Positions 6,352 through 12,956 of a stretch of 13,601 nt of DNA are shown in pieces. How positions within the stretch are numbered: the first letter of the stretch is position 1; each line of letters opens with the position of its first letter. Source of the stretch: Phycisphaerales bacterium (GTDB lineage Bacteria; Planctomycetota; Phycisphaerae; SM23-33). Both the position numbers and the translations under genes were made by a program. The stretch spans positions 2,393-15,993 of the forward strand of contig PMYM01000004.1 in the NCBI GenBank assembly GCA_003171235.1. The letters run 5' to 3'. Under the pieces are notes generated by a model. That model had not been told where the DNA came from and did not search any database. It was given only the letters and a program-made list of their open reading frames with translations.

Positions 6352-6502
6352 AGGCTGAAGGCTATAGGCTGCAGGCTAAAGACTTCAGGAAGCAAACCAA
6401 AGGCAACAGGCAACAAGGCAACAAGGCAACAGGAACGGCGTCAACAAAGGCAAGCCCTGCTGTGGCCTGTGGTCTGAAGCCTATAGTCTGTAGCCTCTCC
6501 CG
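6352..6502 (+). repeat. Heptad-period degenerate repeat, locus 3 (inverted pair around AGGCAAC units)
   Basis: The 168-bp gap between the aminotransferase and serA is almost all repeat. The left array, AGGCTGA, AGGCTAT, AGGCTGC, AGGCTAA, AGACTTC, AGGAAGC, runs 6352-6393. The middle holds four AGGCAAC units at 6401-6430, two pairs separated by single A insertions. The right array, TGTGGCC, TGTGGTC, TGAAGCC, TATAGTC, TGTAGCC, TCTCCCG, runs 6461-6502. Segments 6352-6374 and 6474-6496 are inverted repeats matching at 19 of 23 positions, so the spacer transcript could fold into a long stem. Confidence 0.8.
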
Positions 6503-6516
6503 TTAAGGCGATCGCT

Positions 6517-8133
6517 ATGAAAGTTCTGGTGGCGGACAAGATCTCCAAGGTCGGCCTGGATTACCTCGACCAGCAGCAGGACGTGACGTACGAGGTGAAG
6601 GCCGGCCTGCCGCCCGAGGAACTGGCCAAGCTGGTTGGCCTGTACGACGGCATGATTATCCGCTCGGGCGTGAAGGTGACGGCGGCCGTGCTGGCCAACT
6701 CGGGCAACCTGCGGTGCATCGCGCGGGCCGGCATGGGCGTGGACAACGTGGACGTGCCCGTGGCCACGGCCAAGGGCATCATCGTCATGAACACCCCCGG
6801 CGGCAACACCACCTCCACCTGCGAGTTGGCCTGGGCCTTGATGCTGGCCATGGCGCGGAAGATCGTGCCCGCAGCCACCAGCCTGCGCGCCGGGCAGTGG
6901 GACCGCAAGAGCTTCGAGGGCAACCAGCTCGCGGGCAAGACCCTGGGCGTAATTGGCCTGGGGCGGATCGGCAAGGCCGTCGCCCAGCGCGGGCTGGCCA
7001 TGGAAATGCGGGTGCTGGGCTACGACCCCTATTTCTCGGGCAAGACGCCGCAGGGTTCGCTGGAGATGGTGCGCAACCTGGACGATTTGTGCCGCCAGGC
7101 CGATTACATCACCGTGCACGTGCCCAAGAGCAAAGAGACCCTCGGCATGATCGGCGCCGCCCAGATCGCCAAGATGAAGGACGGCGTGCGGCTGATCAAC
7201 GCCGCTCGCGGCGGCATCATCGACCCGCAGGCCCTGCTGGACGGGCTGGAATCGGGCAAAGTGGCCGGGGCGGCCCTGGACGTATGGATCGACGAGCCGC
7301 CCAAACTGGAGATCGAAAAGAAGCTCATCGCCCACCCCCACGTGCTGGGCGTGCCGCACCTGGGCGCCAGCACCGAAGAGGCCCAGGACCAGGTTTCTCT
7401 GGAGGCCGCCGAGCAACTGGTGGAGGCCCTGCGCGGCGGGCAGATCCGCAACGCCGTCAACGCCCCGGGCTTCGACCAGGCCCTGCCGGCCGTGCTCCGC
7501 CCATACGTCCAACTGGCCATGCGCATGGGCATCCTGCTTTCCAAGCTCACCCCCGGCGCGCCCGAGAAGCTCCAGATCACCTACCGCGGCGGCCTGGCCG
7601 ACCTGAACGTCGCCCCCGTCACCACCTACCTGCTGGTGGGGCTGATGTCGCCCTACATGGCCCAGCCGGTCAACCTCATCAACGCCCCGGTCCTGGCCCA
7701 GCAGCGCGGGCTGGAAGTTGGCCAGGTAGCCACGAAGGACGTGCACGGCTTCGCCAACCTGATGGAGGTTTCGCTCAAGACCGACCAGACCGAGCGCAGC
7801 CTGGTGGGCACCATCTTCGGCAACAGCCTGCCGCGGATCATCGGCATCGACGGCTACCGGGTGGAGATGAAGCCCGAGGGCCACGTGCTGATCATCTTCA
7901 ACGACGACATGCCCGGCGTGGTGGGCACCTTTGGCAGCATCCTGGGCAATAACAAGATCAATATCGCCGACATGACCCTCTCCCGCCGGGAAGACCCCAA
8001 GAAAGCGGTCATCGGCATCAACCTGGACAACGCCCCCAGCGAAGCGGTCATCGGGGAAATCCGTGGCCAGAAATTCGTCAACCAGGCCTACTACCTGGAA
8101 CTGCCGCTGCTGCCTTCCGAAGAGCAGGGCTAA
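6517..8133 (+). CDS. serA: D-3-phosphoglycerate dehydrogenase
   Basis: SerA oxidises 3-phosphoglycerate to 3-phosphohydroxypyruvate with NAD, the committed step of serine synthesis. At 538 residues it is the long form with catalytic, intervening (ASB) and ACT domains. Seen are the IIRSGVKV segment (47-54), ARAGMGVDNVD (69-79), Rossmann GLGRIG (147-152), catalytic Arg231 in NAARGGIID, Glu260 in DVWIDEPP, His281 in PHLGASTEEAQ, an intervening domain of about residues 320-450, and a C-terminal ACT domain (about 455-530; GHVLIIFNDDMPGVVGTFGS) that usually binds serine as feedback inhibitor. AAGG lies 8 nt before the ATG. It follows the aminotransferase in the same direction across 168 bp of repeats, probably as one functional unit. 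Confidence 0.97.
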   Translation: MKVLVADKISKVGLDYLDQQQDVTYEVKAGLPPEELAKLVGLYDGMIIRSGVKVTAAVLANSGNLRCIARAGMGVDNVDVPVATAKGIIVMNTPGGNTTSTCELAWALMLAMARKIVPAATSLRAGQWDRKSFEGNQLAGKTLGVIGLGRIGKAVAQRGLAMEMRVLGYDPYFSGKTPQGSLEMVRNLDDLCRQADYITVHVPKSKETLGMIGAAQIAKMKDGVRLINAARGGIIDPQALLDGLESGKVAGAALDVWIDEPPKLEIEKKLIAHPHVLGVPHLGASTEEAQDQVSLEAAEQLVEALRGGQIRNAVNAPGFDQALPAVLRPYVQLAMRMGILLSKLTPGAPEKLQITYRGGLADLNVAPVTTYLLVGLMSPYMAQPVNLINAPVLAQQRGLEVGQVATKDVHGFANLMEVSLKTDQTERSLVGTIFGNSLPRIIGIDGYRVEMKPEGHVLIIFNDDMPGVVGTFGSILGNNKINIADMTLSRREDPKKAVIGINLDNAPSEAVIGEIRGQKFVNQAYYLELPLLPSEEQG

Positions 8134-8333
8134 GCCGCGTTGGGGAATTCCGTTAGAAAGTTGTGGCCACTTCAACCGTGCCACTCTGAAAATCGTGCCA
8201 CCCTCAAGTTGAGAGAAGCGAAGTTTGGGAGTGCGGGCTGACGCGTCTGAAACGGCGCATTTGCCGGCGCTGTTTCTAGCCATCCCGCCCGGGGGGCGAT
8301 AACATGGGGCGAGGCCGCCAGGCGCTTGAGCTG
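8134..8333. other. Intergenic region between serA and zwf
   Basis: With REP copy C the gap spans 264 bp (8134-8397). It holds three related words at short intervals: GTGGCCAC (8163-8170), GTGCCAC (8178-8184) and GTGCCACC (8195-8202). They echo the GTGGCAC/GTGCCAC borders of the REP units and may be a decayed relative. I see no convincing promoter or intrinsic terminator. Confidence 0.4.
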
Positions 8334-8386
8334 GGTGGCACAGCCTTTCCAGGCTGTGCTGCACAGGCTCGAAAGCCTGTGCCACC
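8334..8386 (+). repeat. REP-like double hairpin, copy C, next to the zwf start
   Basis: CACAGCCT-TTCC-AGGCTGTG (8339-8358) and CACAGGCT-CGAA-AGCCTGTG (8362-8381), bounded by GGTGGCAC and GTGCCACC. It ends 11 nt before the zwf ATG. An in-frame upstream ATG would extend zwf through this repeat, but the added peptide is unlike the enzyme family. Confidence 0.85.
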
Positions 8387-8397
8387 GGAAAAAGACC

Positions 8398-9924
8398 ATG
8401 AAGAACGCGCCGATGACGGCAGAGAAATTCCTCGCCCAGCCGGCCCGAACGCCCTGCGTGATGGTGCTGCTGGGGGGCGCCGGGTCGCTGGCCCAGCGGA
8501 AGATAGCCCCCGCCCTGTACAACCTCTCGCACGATTCGCTGCTGCCCGACGACTTCGCCCTGCTGGCCTCGGCCCGCACGCCGCGCAGCGAGCAGGAGTA
8601 CCGCCAGTGGTTCCGCCAGGCCATCGGGGAGAATTCGCGCCGCCCCGCCCGGCCGGAGGCGCTGGAGTGGCTGCTGAACCGCTGCTTTTATCAAAGCCTG
8701 GGCGATGGCCCCTCCGACCTGCAGGCCCTCAAGACGCGCCTGGAGCAGCTTGACGGGCAGTTCCACACCGGCGGCGGCAGGCTGTTCTACCTGTCCATTC
8801 CGCCCGAGGCTTACGCCCCGCTGCTGGGGCGGCTGGGCGAGGGCGGCATCCTGGCCGGCGGAGACAAGCAGCGCGTGGTGGTGGAGAAGCCTTTCGGCCA
8901 CGACCTTGCCTCCAGCCGGCGGCTCAACGCCCAGTTGACCTCGATCTTCGACGAGGAGCGGATCTACCGCATCGACCATTTCCTGGGCAAGGAAACCGTC
9001 CTGAACGTGCTGTTCTTCCGCTTCACCAACGCCATATTCGAGCCGCTGCTGAACCGCCGCTTCGTGCACGACGTGCAGATCACCGTTTCCGAGAGCGGCT
9101 CCATCGGCCACCGCGGCGAGTTCTACGACGCCACCGGCGCCTTGCGCGACATGGTGCAAAACCACCTGCTGCAGTTGCTCTGCCTGGTGGCCATGGAGCA
9201 GCCGGTGGAACTGGACGGCGGCTGGATCGGCCAGGAAAAGGTCAAGCTGTTTTCCTCGATCAGCCCGCTGACGCCCGAGGAGGTGGCCGCCGGCGCCGTC
9301 CGTGGCCAGTACGGCCCCAGCCGCGACGGCAAACTCAAGGGCTACCGCCAGGAAGAGCGCGTCGGGGCCGACTCGCAGATCGAGACCTTCGCCGCCGTCC
9401 GCCTTCAGATCATGAACAACCGCTGGGCGGGCGTGCCCTTTTACCTGCGCACCGGCAAGCGCCTGGGGCGGCAGGTCAGCGAGGTGGTGGTGACCTTCCA
9501 GCGCGAGGCCGTCAGCCTGCTGGGCCGGGAAGCCTGCCCCTGGCGCATGCCCAACCGGCTGTTCCTCCGCCTCCAGCCGGCCGAGGGCATCTCCATCGGC
9601 TTCGACGCCAAGAGCCCCGGCCAGTCGCTTCTGCCCCGCCCGGTGCTGATGGATTTCGATTACAGCCAATTCCACTCCCAGGGCCCCGAGGCCTACGAGC
9701 GGCTGCTGCTGGAGGCGCTGCGCGGCGAAAGCTCGCTGTTCGCCCGGGCCGAGGAGGTCGAGGCCTGCTGGCGAATCGTGGACTCCATCCGGCAGGCCTG
9801 GGACGCCGGCATCAGCCCGCTGCAGATTTACCCGGCCGGTTCGCCCGGGCCCGACCGCGCCAACGCCATTCTGGCCGACCCCGAAACCTCCTGGCAAACG
9901 CGCGTGACAGCCGAAGGCGTATGA
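8398..9924 (+). CDS. zwf: Glucose-6-phosphate 1-dehydrogenase
   Basis: Zwf oxidises glucose 6-phosphate to 6-phosphogluconolactone with NADP or NAD, opening the oxidative pentose phosphate pathway. The start at 8398 (MKNAPMTAEKF) leaves the REP unit outside the gene and gives 508 residues, normal for the family; the ribosome binding site is weak (GGAAAAA). Conserved parts are the dinucleotide loop GGAGSLAQRK (26-35), VVVEKPFGHDL (160-170), the substrate signature RIDHFLGKE (191-199) and ALRDMVQNHLLQL (248-260) with the expected general base His256; Asp193 would complete the dyad. The loop is normally GxxGDLAxRK, so Asp is replaced by Ser30, which is unusual. The Pgl gene follows after 68 bp, making a zwf-pgl pair; no gnd is in the window. 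Confidence 0.96.
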   Translation: MKNAPMTAEKFLAQPARTPCVMVLLGGAGSLAQRKIAPALYNLSHDSLLPDDFALLASARTPRSEQEYRQWFRQAIGENSRRPARPEALEWLLNRCFYQSLGDGPSDLQALKTRLEQLDGQFHTGGGRLFYLSIPPEAYAPLLGRLGEGGILAGGDKQRVVVEKPFGHDLASSRRLNAQLTSIFDEERIYRIDHFLGKETVLNVLFFRFTNAIFEPLLNRRFVHDVQITVSESGSIGHRGEFYDATGALRDMVQNHLLQLLCLVAMEQPVELDGGWIGQEKVKLFSSISPLTPEEVAAGAVRGQYGPSRDGKLKGYRQEERVGADSQIETFAAVRLQIMNNRWAGVPFYLRTGKRLGRQVSEVVVTFQREAVSLLGREACPWRMPNRLFLRLQPAEGISIGFDAKSPGQSLLPRPVLMDFDYSQFHSQGPEAYERLLLEALRGESSLFARAEEVEACWRIVDSIRQAWDAGISPLQIYPAGSPGPDRANAILADPETSWQTRVTAEGV

Positions 9925-9992
9925 TCTATGATAAGGGCGGCCAGGCCGGTTGATGAAGTGCCAGATAGCCGCGCTGCCGCAGGAGAATAGCC

Positions 9993-10757
9993 GTGAAGGC
10001 ATCCGCACCGGTATTGCTGGTAAAAGAATCCCCCGCCGCCGCGGCCGAACTCGCCGCCGAACGCTTCTGCGCCATCGTCAGCGAACGTGCCCTGGCCAGC
10101 GAGAACGTCAACGTCGCCCTCTGCGGCGGCACCACCCCGGGCGAGCTCTACCGCCGACTGGCCGCCCTGCCCCTGTCCGACCGCATGCCCTGGGACAAAC
10201 TCCAGTTCTTCTTCGGCGACGAACGCGACGTGCCCCAGGACCACGTGGAAAACAACTACCGCCTGACCCGCAAAACGCTGCTGGACCACGTGCCCATCCC
10301 CGTGCACCACGTCCACCCCATGCCGGCCGATTCGCGCGACCTGGCGGCCGCCGCCGAGCAGTACGAGAATCTCATCCGCCGCCTGGTGCCGCCGCGCGAA
10401 AGCGGCGACGACACGCCCTGCTTCGACCTGGTCCTGCTGGGCATGGGCGGCGAGGGCCACACCGCCAGCCTCTTCCCCGACACCCCAGCTCTCTCCGAGC
10501 GCCGCCGCCTGGTGGTCTCGCAGTACGTGCCCGTCATCGGGCGAAACCGCATGACCTTCACCTTCCCGCTCATCAACGCCGCCCGCTACGTCATGTTCTT
10601 CGTGACCGGTTCGGACAAGGCCCCCGCCATCGCCGCCGTGCTCAGCGACGACCGGCAGCTCAAGACCCACTACCCCGCCAGCCGCGTCCAGCCGACCCGC
10701 GGCGAACTCATCTTCGTGCTGGATGCCACCGCCGCCCGCAACGTGATCCAGAAGTGA
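9993..10757 (+). CDS. pgl: 6-phosphogluconolactonase (DevB/Pgl type)
   Basis: Pgl hydrolyses the lactone made by Zwf to 6-phosphogluconate. The start is a GTG at 9993 with AGGAG 7 nt upstream (9981-9985); the product is 254 residues, normal for this cytosolic family. Seen are LCGGTTPGELYRRL (43-56), FFFGDERDVPQDHVENNY (72-89) with Arg77 in GDER, LVLLGMGGEGHTASLFPDTPAL (146-167) with the catalytic His156, and TGSDKAPAIAAVL (205-217). The usual GxGxDGHTASLFPG is GGEGHTASLFPD here: Asp to Glu before the Gly-His, and Pro-Asp for Pro-Gly. The fold signature is otherwise intact. It lies 68 bp after zwf and converges on higA with 30 bp between the stops. Confidence 0.95.
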   Translation: MKASAPVLLVKESPAAAAELAAERFCAIVSERALASENVNVALCGGTTPGELYRRLAALPLSDRMPWDKLQFFFGDERDVPQDHVENNYRLTRKTLLDHVPIPVHHVHPMPADSRDLAAAAEQYENLIRRLVPPRESGDDTPCFDLVLLGMGGEGHTASLFPDTPALSERRRLVVSQYVPVIGRNRMTFTFPLINAARYVMFFVTGSDKAPAIAAVLSDDRQLKTHYPASRVQPTRGELIFVLDATAARNVIQK

Positions 10758-10787
10758 AGTCAAGCCCGAAATCCGCCGGCGGGGCGA

Positions 10788-11207
10788 TTACAGGAACAAC
10801 CCCGGCTCGACCTTGAAGTGTGCGGCCAGTTTCTTGATATGGGCCTTGCTCAGGCCTCGCCGGGCGGCCAGGAGTCCCGCGCCCAGCGTCCGGTTGCCCA
10901 GCAGCCGGCCAAGGTCCGAAGCGGTCATGGCGTGCTCTTTCAGCAGCGCCTTGAGGGCGTCCAGCGGGGTAATCCGCGAATCGTCAATGGGGAAACGCTC
11001 GGCTTCGTAGGCTTCCACGAAGGTCGAAAGGGCCTCAAGGTAATCTTCCTGGTCGGCGTTAAGATTAAAGCCGGCCAGGCGGTCAATCATTTCCGTTGCG
11101 TTGGCAAGGTCAACGTCATCGTGAATCGGGCGCGGGGGCAACATGGCCGCAAGAACGCCATAGGTCTTGGGCAGGGGCCGGAAGTCATTCCTTGTTGCCG
11201 TCTTCAT
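10788..11207 (-). CDS. higA: HigA-type antitoxin with HTH domain
   Basis: A 139-residue antitoxin of the large HigA type (COG5499-like). The start is the ATG at 11207, whose ATGA overlaps the toxin's TGA; GGAAAGAAG lies just upstream inside the toxin gene. The N-terminal half (about 1-75, with HDDVDLANATEMIDRL and the acidic YLEALSTFVEAYEAERFPI) would wrap the toxin. Residues 82-136 form an XRE-like helix-turn-helix: LDALKALLKEHAMTASDLGR, LLGNRTLGAGLLAARRGLSK, HIKKLAAHFKVEPGLF. It should neutralise the toxin and repress the operon through the palindrome at 11522-11538. The typical order of antitoxin after toxin is kept. Confidence 0.92.
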   Translation of the reverse strand: MKTATRNDFRPLPKTYGVLAAMLPPRPIHDDVDLANATEMIDRLAGFNLNADQEDYLEALSTFVEAYEAERFPIDDSRITPLDALKALLKEHAMTASDLGRLLGNRTLGAGLLAARRGLSKAHIKKLAAHFKVEPGLFL

Positions 11208-11512
11208 AGCACTTCTTTCCACATGGCTTTGTCATACTCGGCGTGCGTAAGGGCCATCAGCGTAAAGGCCAGTTGCCGGTTGTAATGAATCGCCGTTATC
11301 AGGCGATACTTGTTGCCGGCGATATTGAAAACCACAACTCTTCGGCCGCTCTTGACCGTTACGGCATCGGCGTGGGGAAACGTCGCCCGCACGTCTTGAA
11401 GGCACGTCCATCGCGCCGCCTTGGCCAGCTTATGCCAGTACAGCAGGCCGCTTGCGGCTTGCGGATTCCGCCGCCAGTAAGCCGCCAAAGTTGCCCGCTT
11501 GATGATCCTCAT
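11204..11512 (-). CDS. higB: HigB-family mRNA interferase toxin
   Basis: A 102-residue toxin of the HigB (RelE-like fold) family that cleaves ribosome-bound mRNA. It begins MRIIKRATLAAYWRRNP, matching family starts (MRIISR-type); earlier in-frame codons offer only TTG. Characteristic parts are a Lys/Ala-rich helix with YWHKLAKAARW (25-35), DVRATFPHADAV (40-51), the beta core RVVVFNIAGNKYRLI (58-72) and LTHAEYDK (88-95) at the C-terminus. GAAGG is only 1 nt from the ATG, so initiation may be weak, which would favour antitoxin excess. The stop overlaps the antitoxin start by 4 bp. No frameshift or missing core motif is seen, so it is probably functional. Confidence 0.92.
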   Translation of the reverse strand: MRIIKRATLAAYWRRNPQAASGLLYWHKLAKAARWTCLQDVRATFPHADAVTVKSGRRVVVFNIAGNKYRLITAIHYNRQLAFTLMALTHAEYDKAMWKEVL

Positions 11513-11521
11513 GCCTTCACT

Positions 11522-11538
11522 GTCTACATTATGTATAC
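11522..11538. promoter_or_regulatory. Candidate HigA operator palindrome
   Basis: TACATTATGTA (11525-11535) is a perfect 5+1+5 palindrome. With flanking GT and AC it extends to 17 bp with one mismatched pair. It starts 10 bp upstream of the higB ATG and overlaps the predicted -10 box, the normal position for toxin-antitoxin autorepression. Binding is inferred. Confidence 0.55.
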
Positions 11539-11560
11539 GCCTTGCATCGGCCTGAGGCAA
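11532..11560 (-). promoter_or_regulatory. Candidate higBA promoter
   Basis: On the minus strand TTGCCT (11555-11560), a 17-bp spacer and TATACA (11532-11537). CATAAT, 4 bp further on, is an alternative -10. The operator palindrome covers this region. Motif-based only. Confidence 0.4.
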
Positions 11561-11657
11561 GGAAAACTTGCGGAATTTCAGTTATGCACCGGCCGGGGGC
11601 GCCGCCCCTGACGGGGCCAAGGCAAAGGGCAACCCGAGTTGTCGGGCAGCTTGGACT

Positions 11658-11748
11658 ACCGGCTCGGGGCTCTTTGCTCCGGGCCACTGGCTACTGGCTA
11701 CAGACCACTGGTTACTGGCTCCTGACTCCCGGCTAGTAACTCCTGGCC
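11658..11748 (+). repeat. Heptad-period degenerate repeat, locus 4
   Basis: Thirteen gapless 7-bp units, the longest array here: ACCGGCT, CGGGGCT, CTTTGCT, CCGGGCC, ACTGGCT, ACTGGCT, ACAGACC, ACTGGTT, ACTGGCT, CCTGACT, CCCGGCT, AGTAACT, CCTGGCC. Differences among the ACTGGCT-like units are mainly at the first three positions and by transitions in the GGCT core. It lies between higBA and the lipoprotein promoter. Confidence 0.85.
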
Positions 11749-11756
11749 ACAACCAT

Positions 11757-11785
11757 TTGTTTGCGGGCGACGAAGGTTCTATATT
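11757..11785 (+). promoter_or_regulatory. Candidate promoter for the lipoprotein gene
   Basis: TTGTTT (11757-11762), a 17-bp spacer and TATATT (11780-11785), placed directly after the heptad array. The implied 5' leader is about 140 nt to the ATG at 11935. Motif-based only. Confidence 0.45.
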
Positions 11786-11934
11786 GAATGCCCTGGAAGG
11801 AGCCCCAAGGTGGTCGCGAAGTTGCTATGGCAGGCGCTGGGGGGAATGCTGGGGATATGGGCGCGCTATTTGCCGGGCGGGCTGGTGCGGAACCGCCCCT
11901 GCCAGTCCCGCGGCCAGAGCGGAGTGGAGCCGCG

Positions 11935-12951
11935 ATGAATCGGCTGGGACGTCAACTGGGGTTTTTCCTGGCGGCCTCCGCCTTGGCGGGCCTGGGGGGA
12001 TGCCGTTCCCTGGACCTGGCCAAGTCGCTCTTTCACGACTACCGTTCCGGCCAGGCTGTCGCCGCCGATCACAACGTCCTTTTCTACGCCGGCGATCTGC
12101 TGCTGCGCCCCGGGCAGACGGGCCAGTTGTCGGCCCGCCTGGAAACGGTGCACGCCTTCCACGGCGTGAGCGGCGTGACGGTGGCGTTCTTTTTGGGCGA
12201 CCAGGAGGTCGCTCGGGGAGTTACCGACGAAAAAGGCCTGGCCCGGTGCTTCTGGCGGCCGGAGGGGGCCGGTTCATACCGCCTGCGGGCACGCTGCGTC
12301 CGCCTGCCCCCCGGCATCGACAAGGAGGAGCGCAACGCCGACCAGGCCGTAGCTGACCTGCTGGTGGAAGTGTGCCCGCCCCAGCGGAAATTCCTGGCTG
12401 TGGACCTAGACCACACCCTGGTGGACGAAAGCTTCGGCAAGGTGCTCACCGCCCAGCAGTGCCGGTACATGGCCGGTTCGCCCCAGGCGCTGACGCGACT
12501 GGCAGGCCAGTACGGCATCATCTACCTGACCGCCCGCCCCGACGCACTGACGCGCAAGAGCAAGCTCTGGCTGGCCCAGTGCGGCTATCCCCCGGGCGTG
12601 CTAATCACCTGCAGCAGCCTGAACGATTCCCTCCACCACGGCGGGCAGTACAAGTCCAACCGGCTGGCGAGCCTCAGGAATGATTTTCCCAACATCCAGG
12701 CGGGAGTGGGGGACCAGGCCTCCGACGCCCAGGCCTACCTTGACAACGACATGACGGCCTACGTTATCACCTCGGCCGCCCCCGGCAGCCGCCGCGCCAG
12801 GAAACTAGCGGGGGAATTGGCGCAGTTGGACGCCGGCGGGCGGTTGGCCCGGGCCGGCCGGCTCATCGTCGTGGCCAACTGGGCACAGATCGAGCAGGGG
12901 CTGACAAGGGGGCAGTCTTTCCCGCCGCAGGCGATGCTTGGCCGGCGGTAG
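11935..12951 (+). CDS. Lipoprotein with Ig-like domain and lipin/LNS2-like HAD phosphatase domain
   Basis: The start at 11935 is chosen because GGAG lies 5 nt upstream and the product then opens with a lipoprotein signal: MNRLGRQLGFFLAASALAG followed by LGGC, so Cys23 would be lipidated. An upstream ATG at 11788 would bury this signal. Residues about 45-148 look like a beta-sandwich Ig-like domain (LLLRPGQTGQLSARLETV, GVTVAFFLGDQEVA, GSYRLRARC). Residues 152-280 are a HAD phosphatase: AVDLDHT (Asp157 nucleophile, Asp159), IIYLTARPDALTRKSKLWL (Thr199), Lys240 in QYKSNRL and GVGDQASDAQAYL (Asp260, Asp264). The YLTARPDALTRKSKLWL to GDxxSDxxAY arrangement resembles the lipin/LNS2 and App1 phosphatidate phosphatases. 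All catalytic residues are present. A role on lipid phosphates outside the cytoplasm is inferred; the substrate is unknown. Confidence 0.8.
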   Translation: MNRLGRQLGFFLAASALAGLGGCRSLDLAKSLFHDYRSGQAVAADHNVLFYAGDLLLRPGQTGQLSARLETVHAFHGVSGVTVAFFLGDQEVARGVTDEKGLARCFWRPEGAGSYRLRARCVRLPPGIDKEERNADQAVADLLVEVCPPQRKFLAVDLDHTLVDESFGKVLTAQQCRYMAGSPQALTRLAGQYGIIYLTARPDALTRKSKLWLAQCGYPPGVLITCSSLNDSLHHGGQYKSNRLASLRNDFPNIQAGVGDQASDAQAYLDNDMTAYVITSAAPGSRRARKLAGELAQLDAGGRLARAGRLIVVANWAQIEQGLTRGQSFPPQAMLGRR

Positions 12952-12956
12952 GGGGG

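Larger units (their letters stand above)
11561..11787. other. Intergenic region upstream of the lipoprotein gene
   Basis: Together with the 5' leader to 11934 this is a 374-bp gene-free stretch (11561-11934). It contains a GC-rich segment GGGGGCGCCGCCCC near 11595, the heptad array at 11658-11748, and the promoter candidate at 11757-11785. Open frames across it run through the heptad units and show a 7-residue pseudo-peptide period, so they are not genes. Confidence 0.5.

Noticed and set aside
6508..6515. GCGATCGC (HIP1-type octamer) before serA
   Set aside because: A single occurrence of an 8-bp palindrome in GC-rich DNA is not evidence of the cyanobacterial HIP1 system.
8326..8397. Upstream start of zwf
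   Set aside because: The extra 24 residues are a translation of REP copy C and resemble the false peptide at 5137, not any dehydrogenase.
6481..10008. Very long minus-strand open frame opposite serA and zwf
   Set aside because: It is complementary to well-identified genes and its His/Gln/Gly/Ala-rich product is typical of antisense frames in GC-rich DNA.
10758..10787. Intrinsic terminator between pgl and higA
   Set aside because: CCGCCGGCGG is self-complementary but too short to form a good stem-loop, and it has no following T run on either strand.
11788..11934. Upstream start of the lipoprotein gene
   Set aside because: It would put 49 residues in front of a clear lipoprotein signal peptide. 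The ATG at 11935 has its own GGAG.
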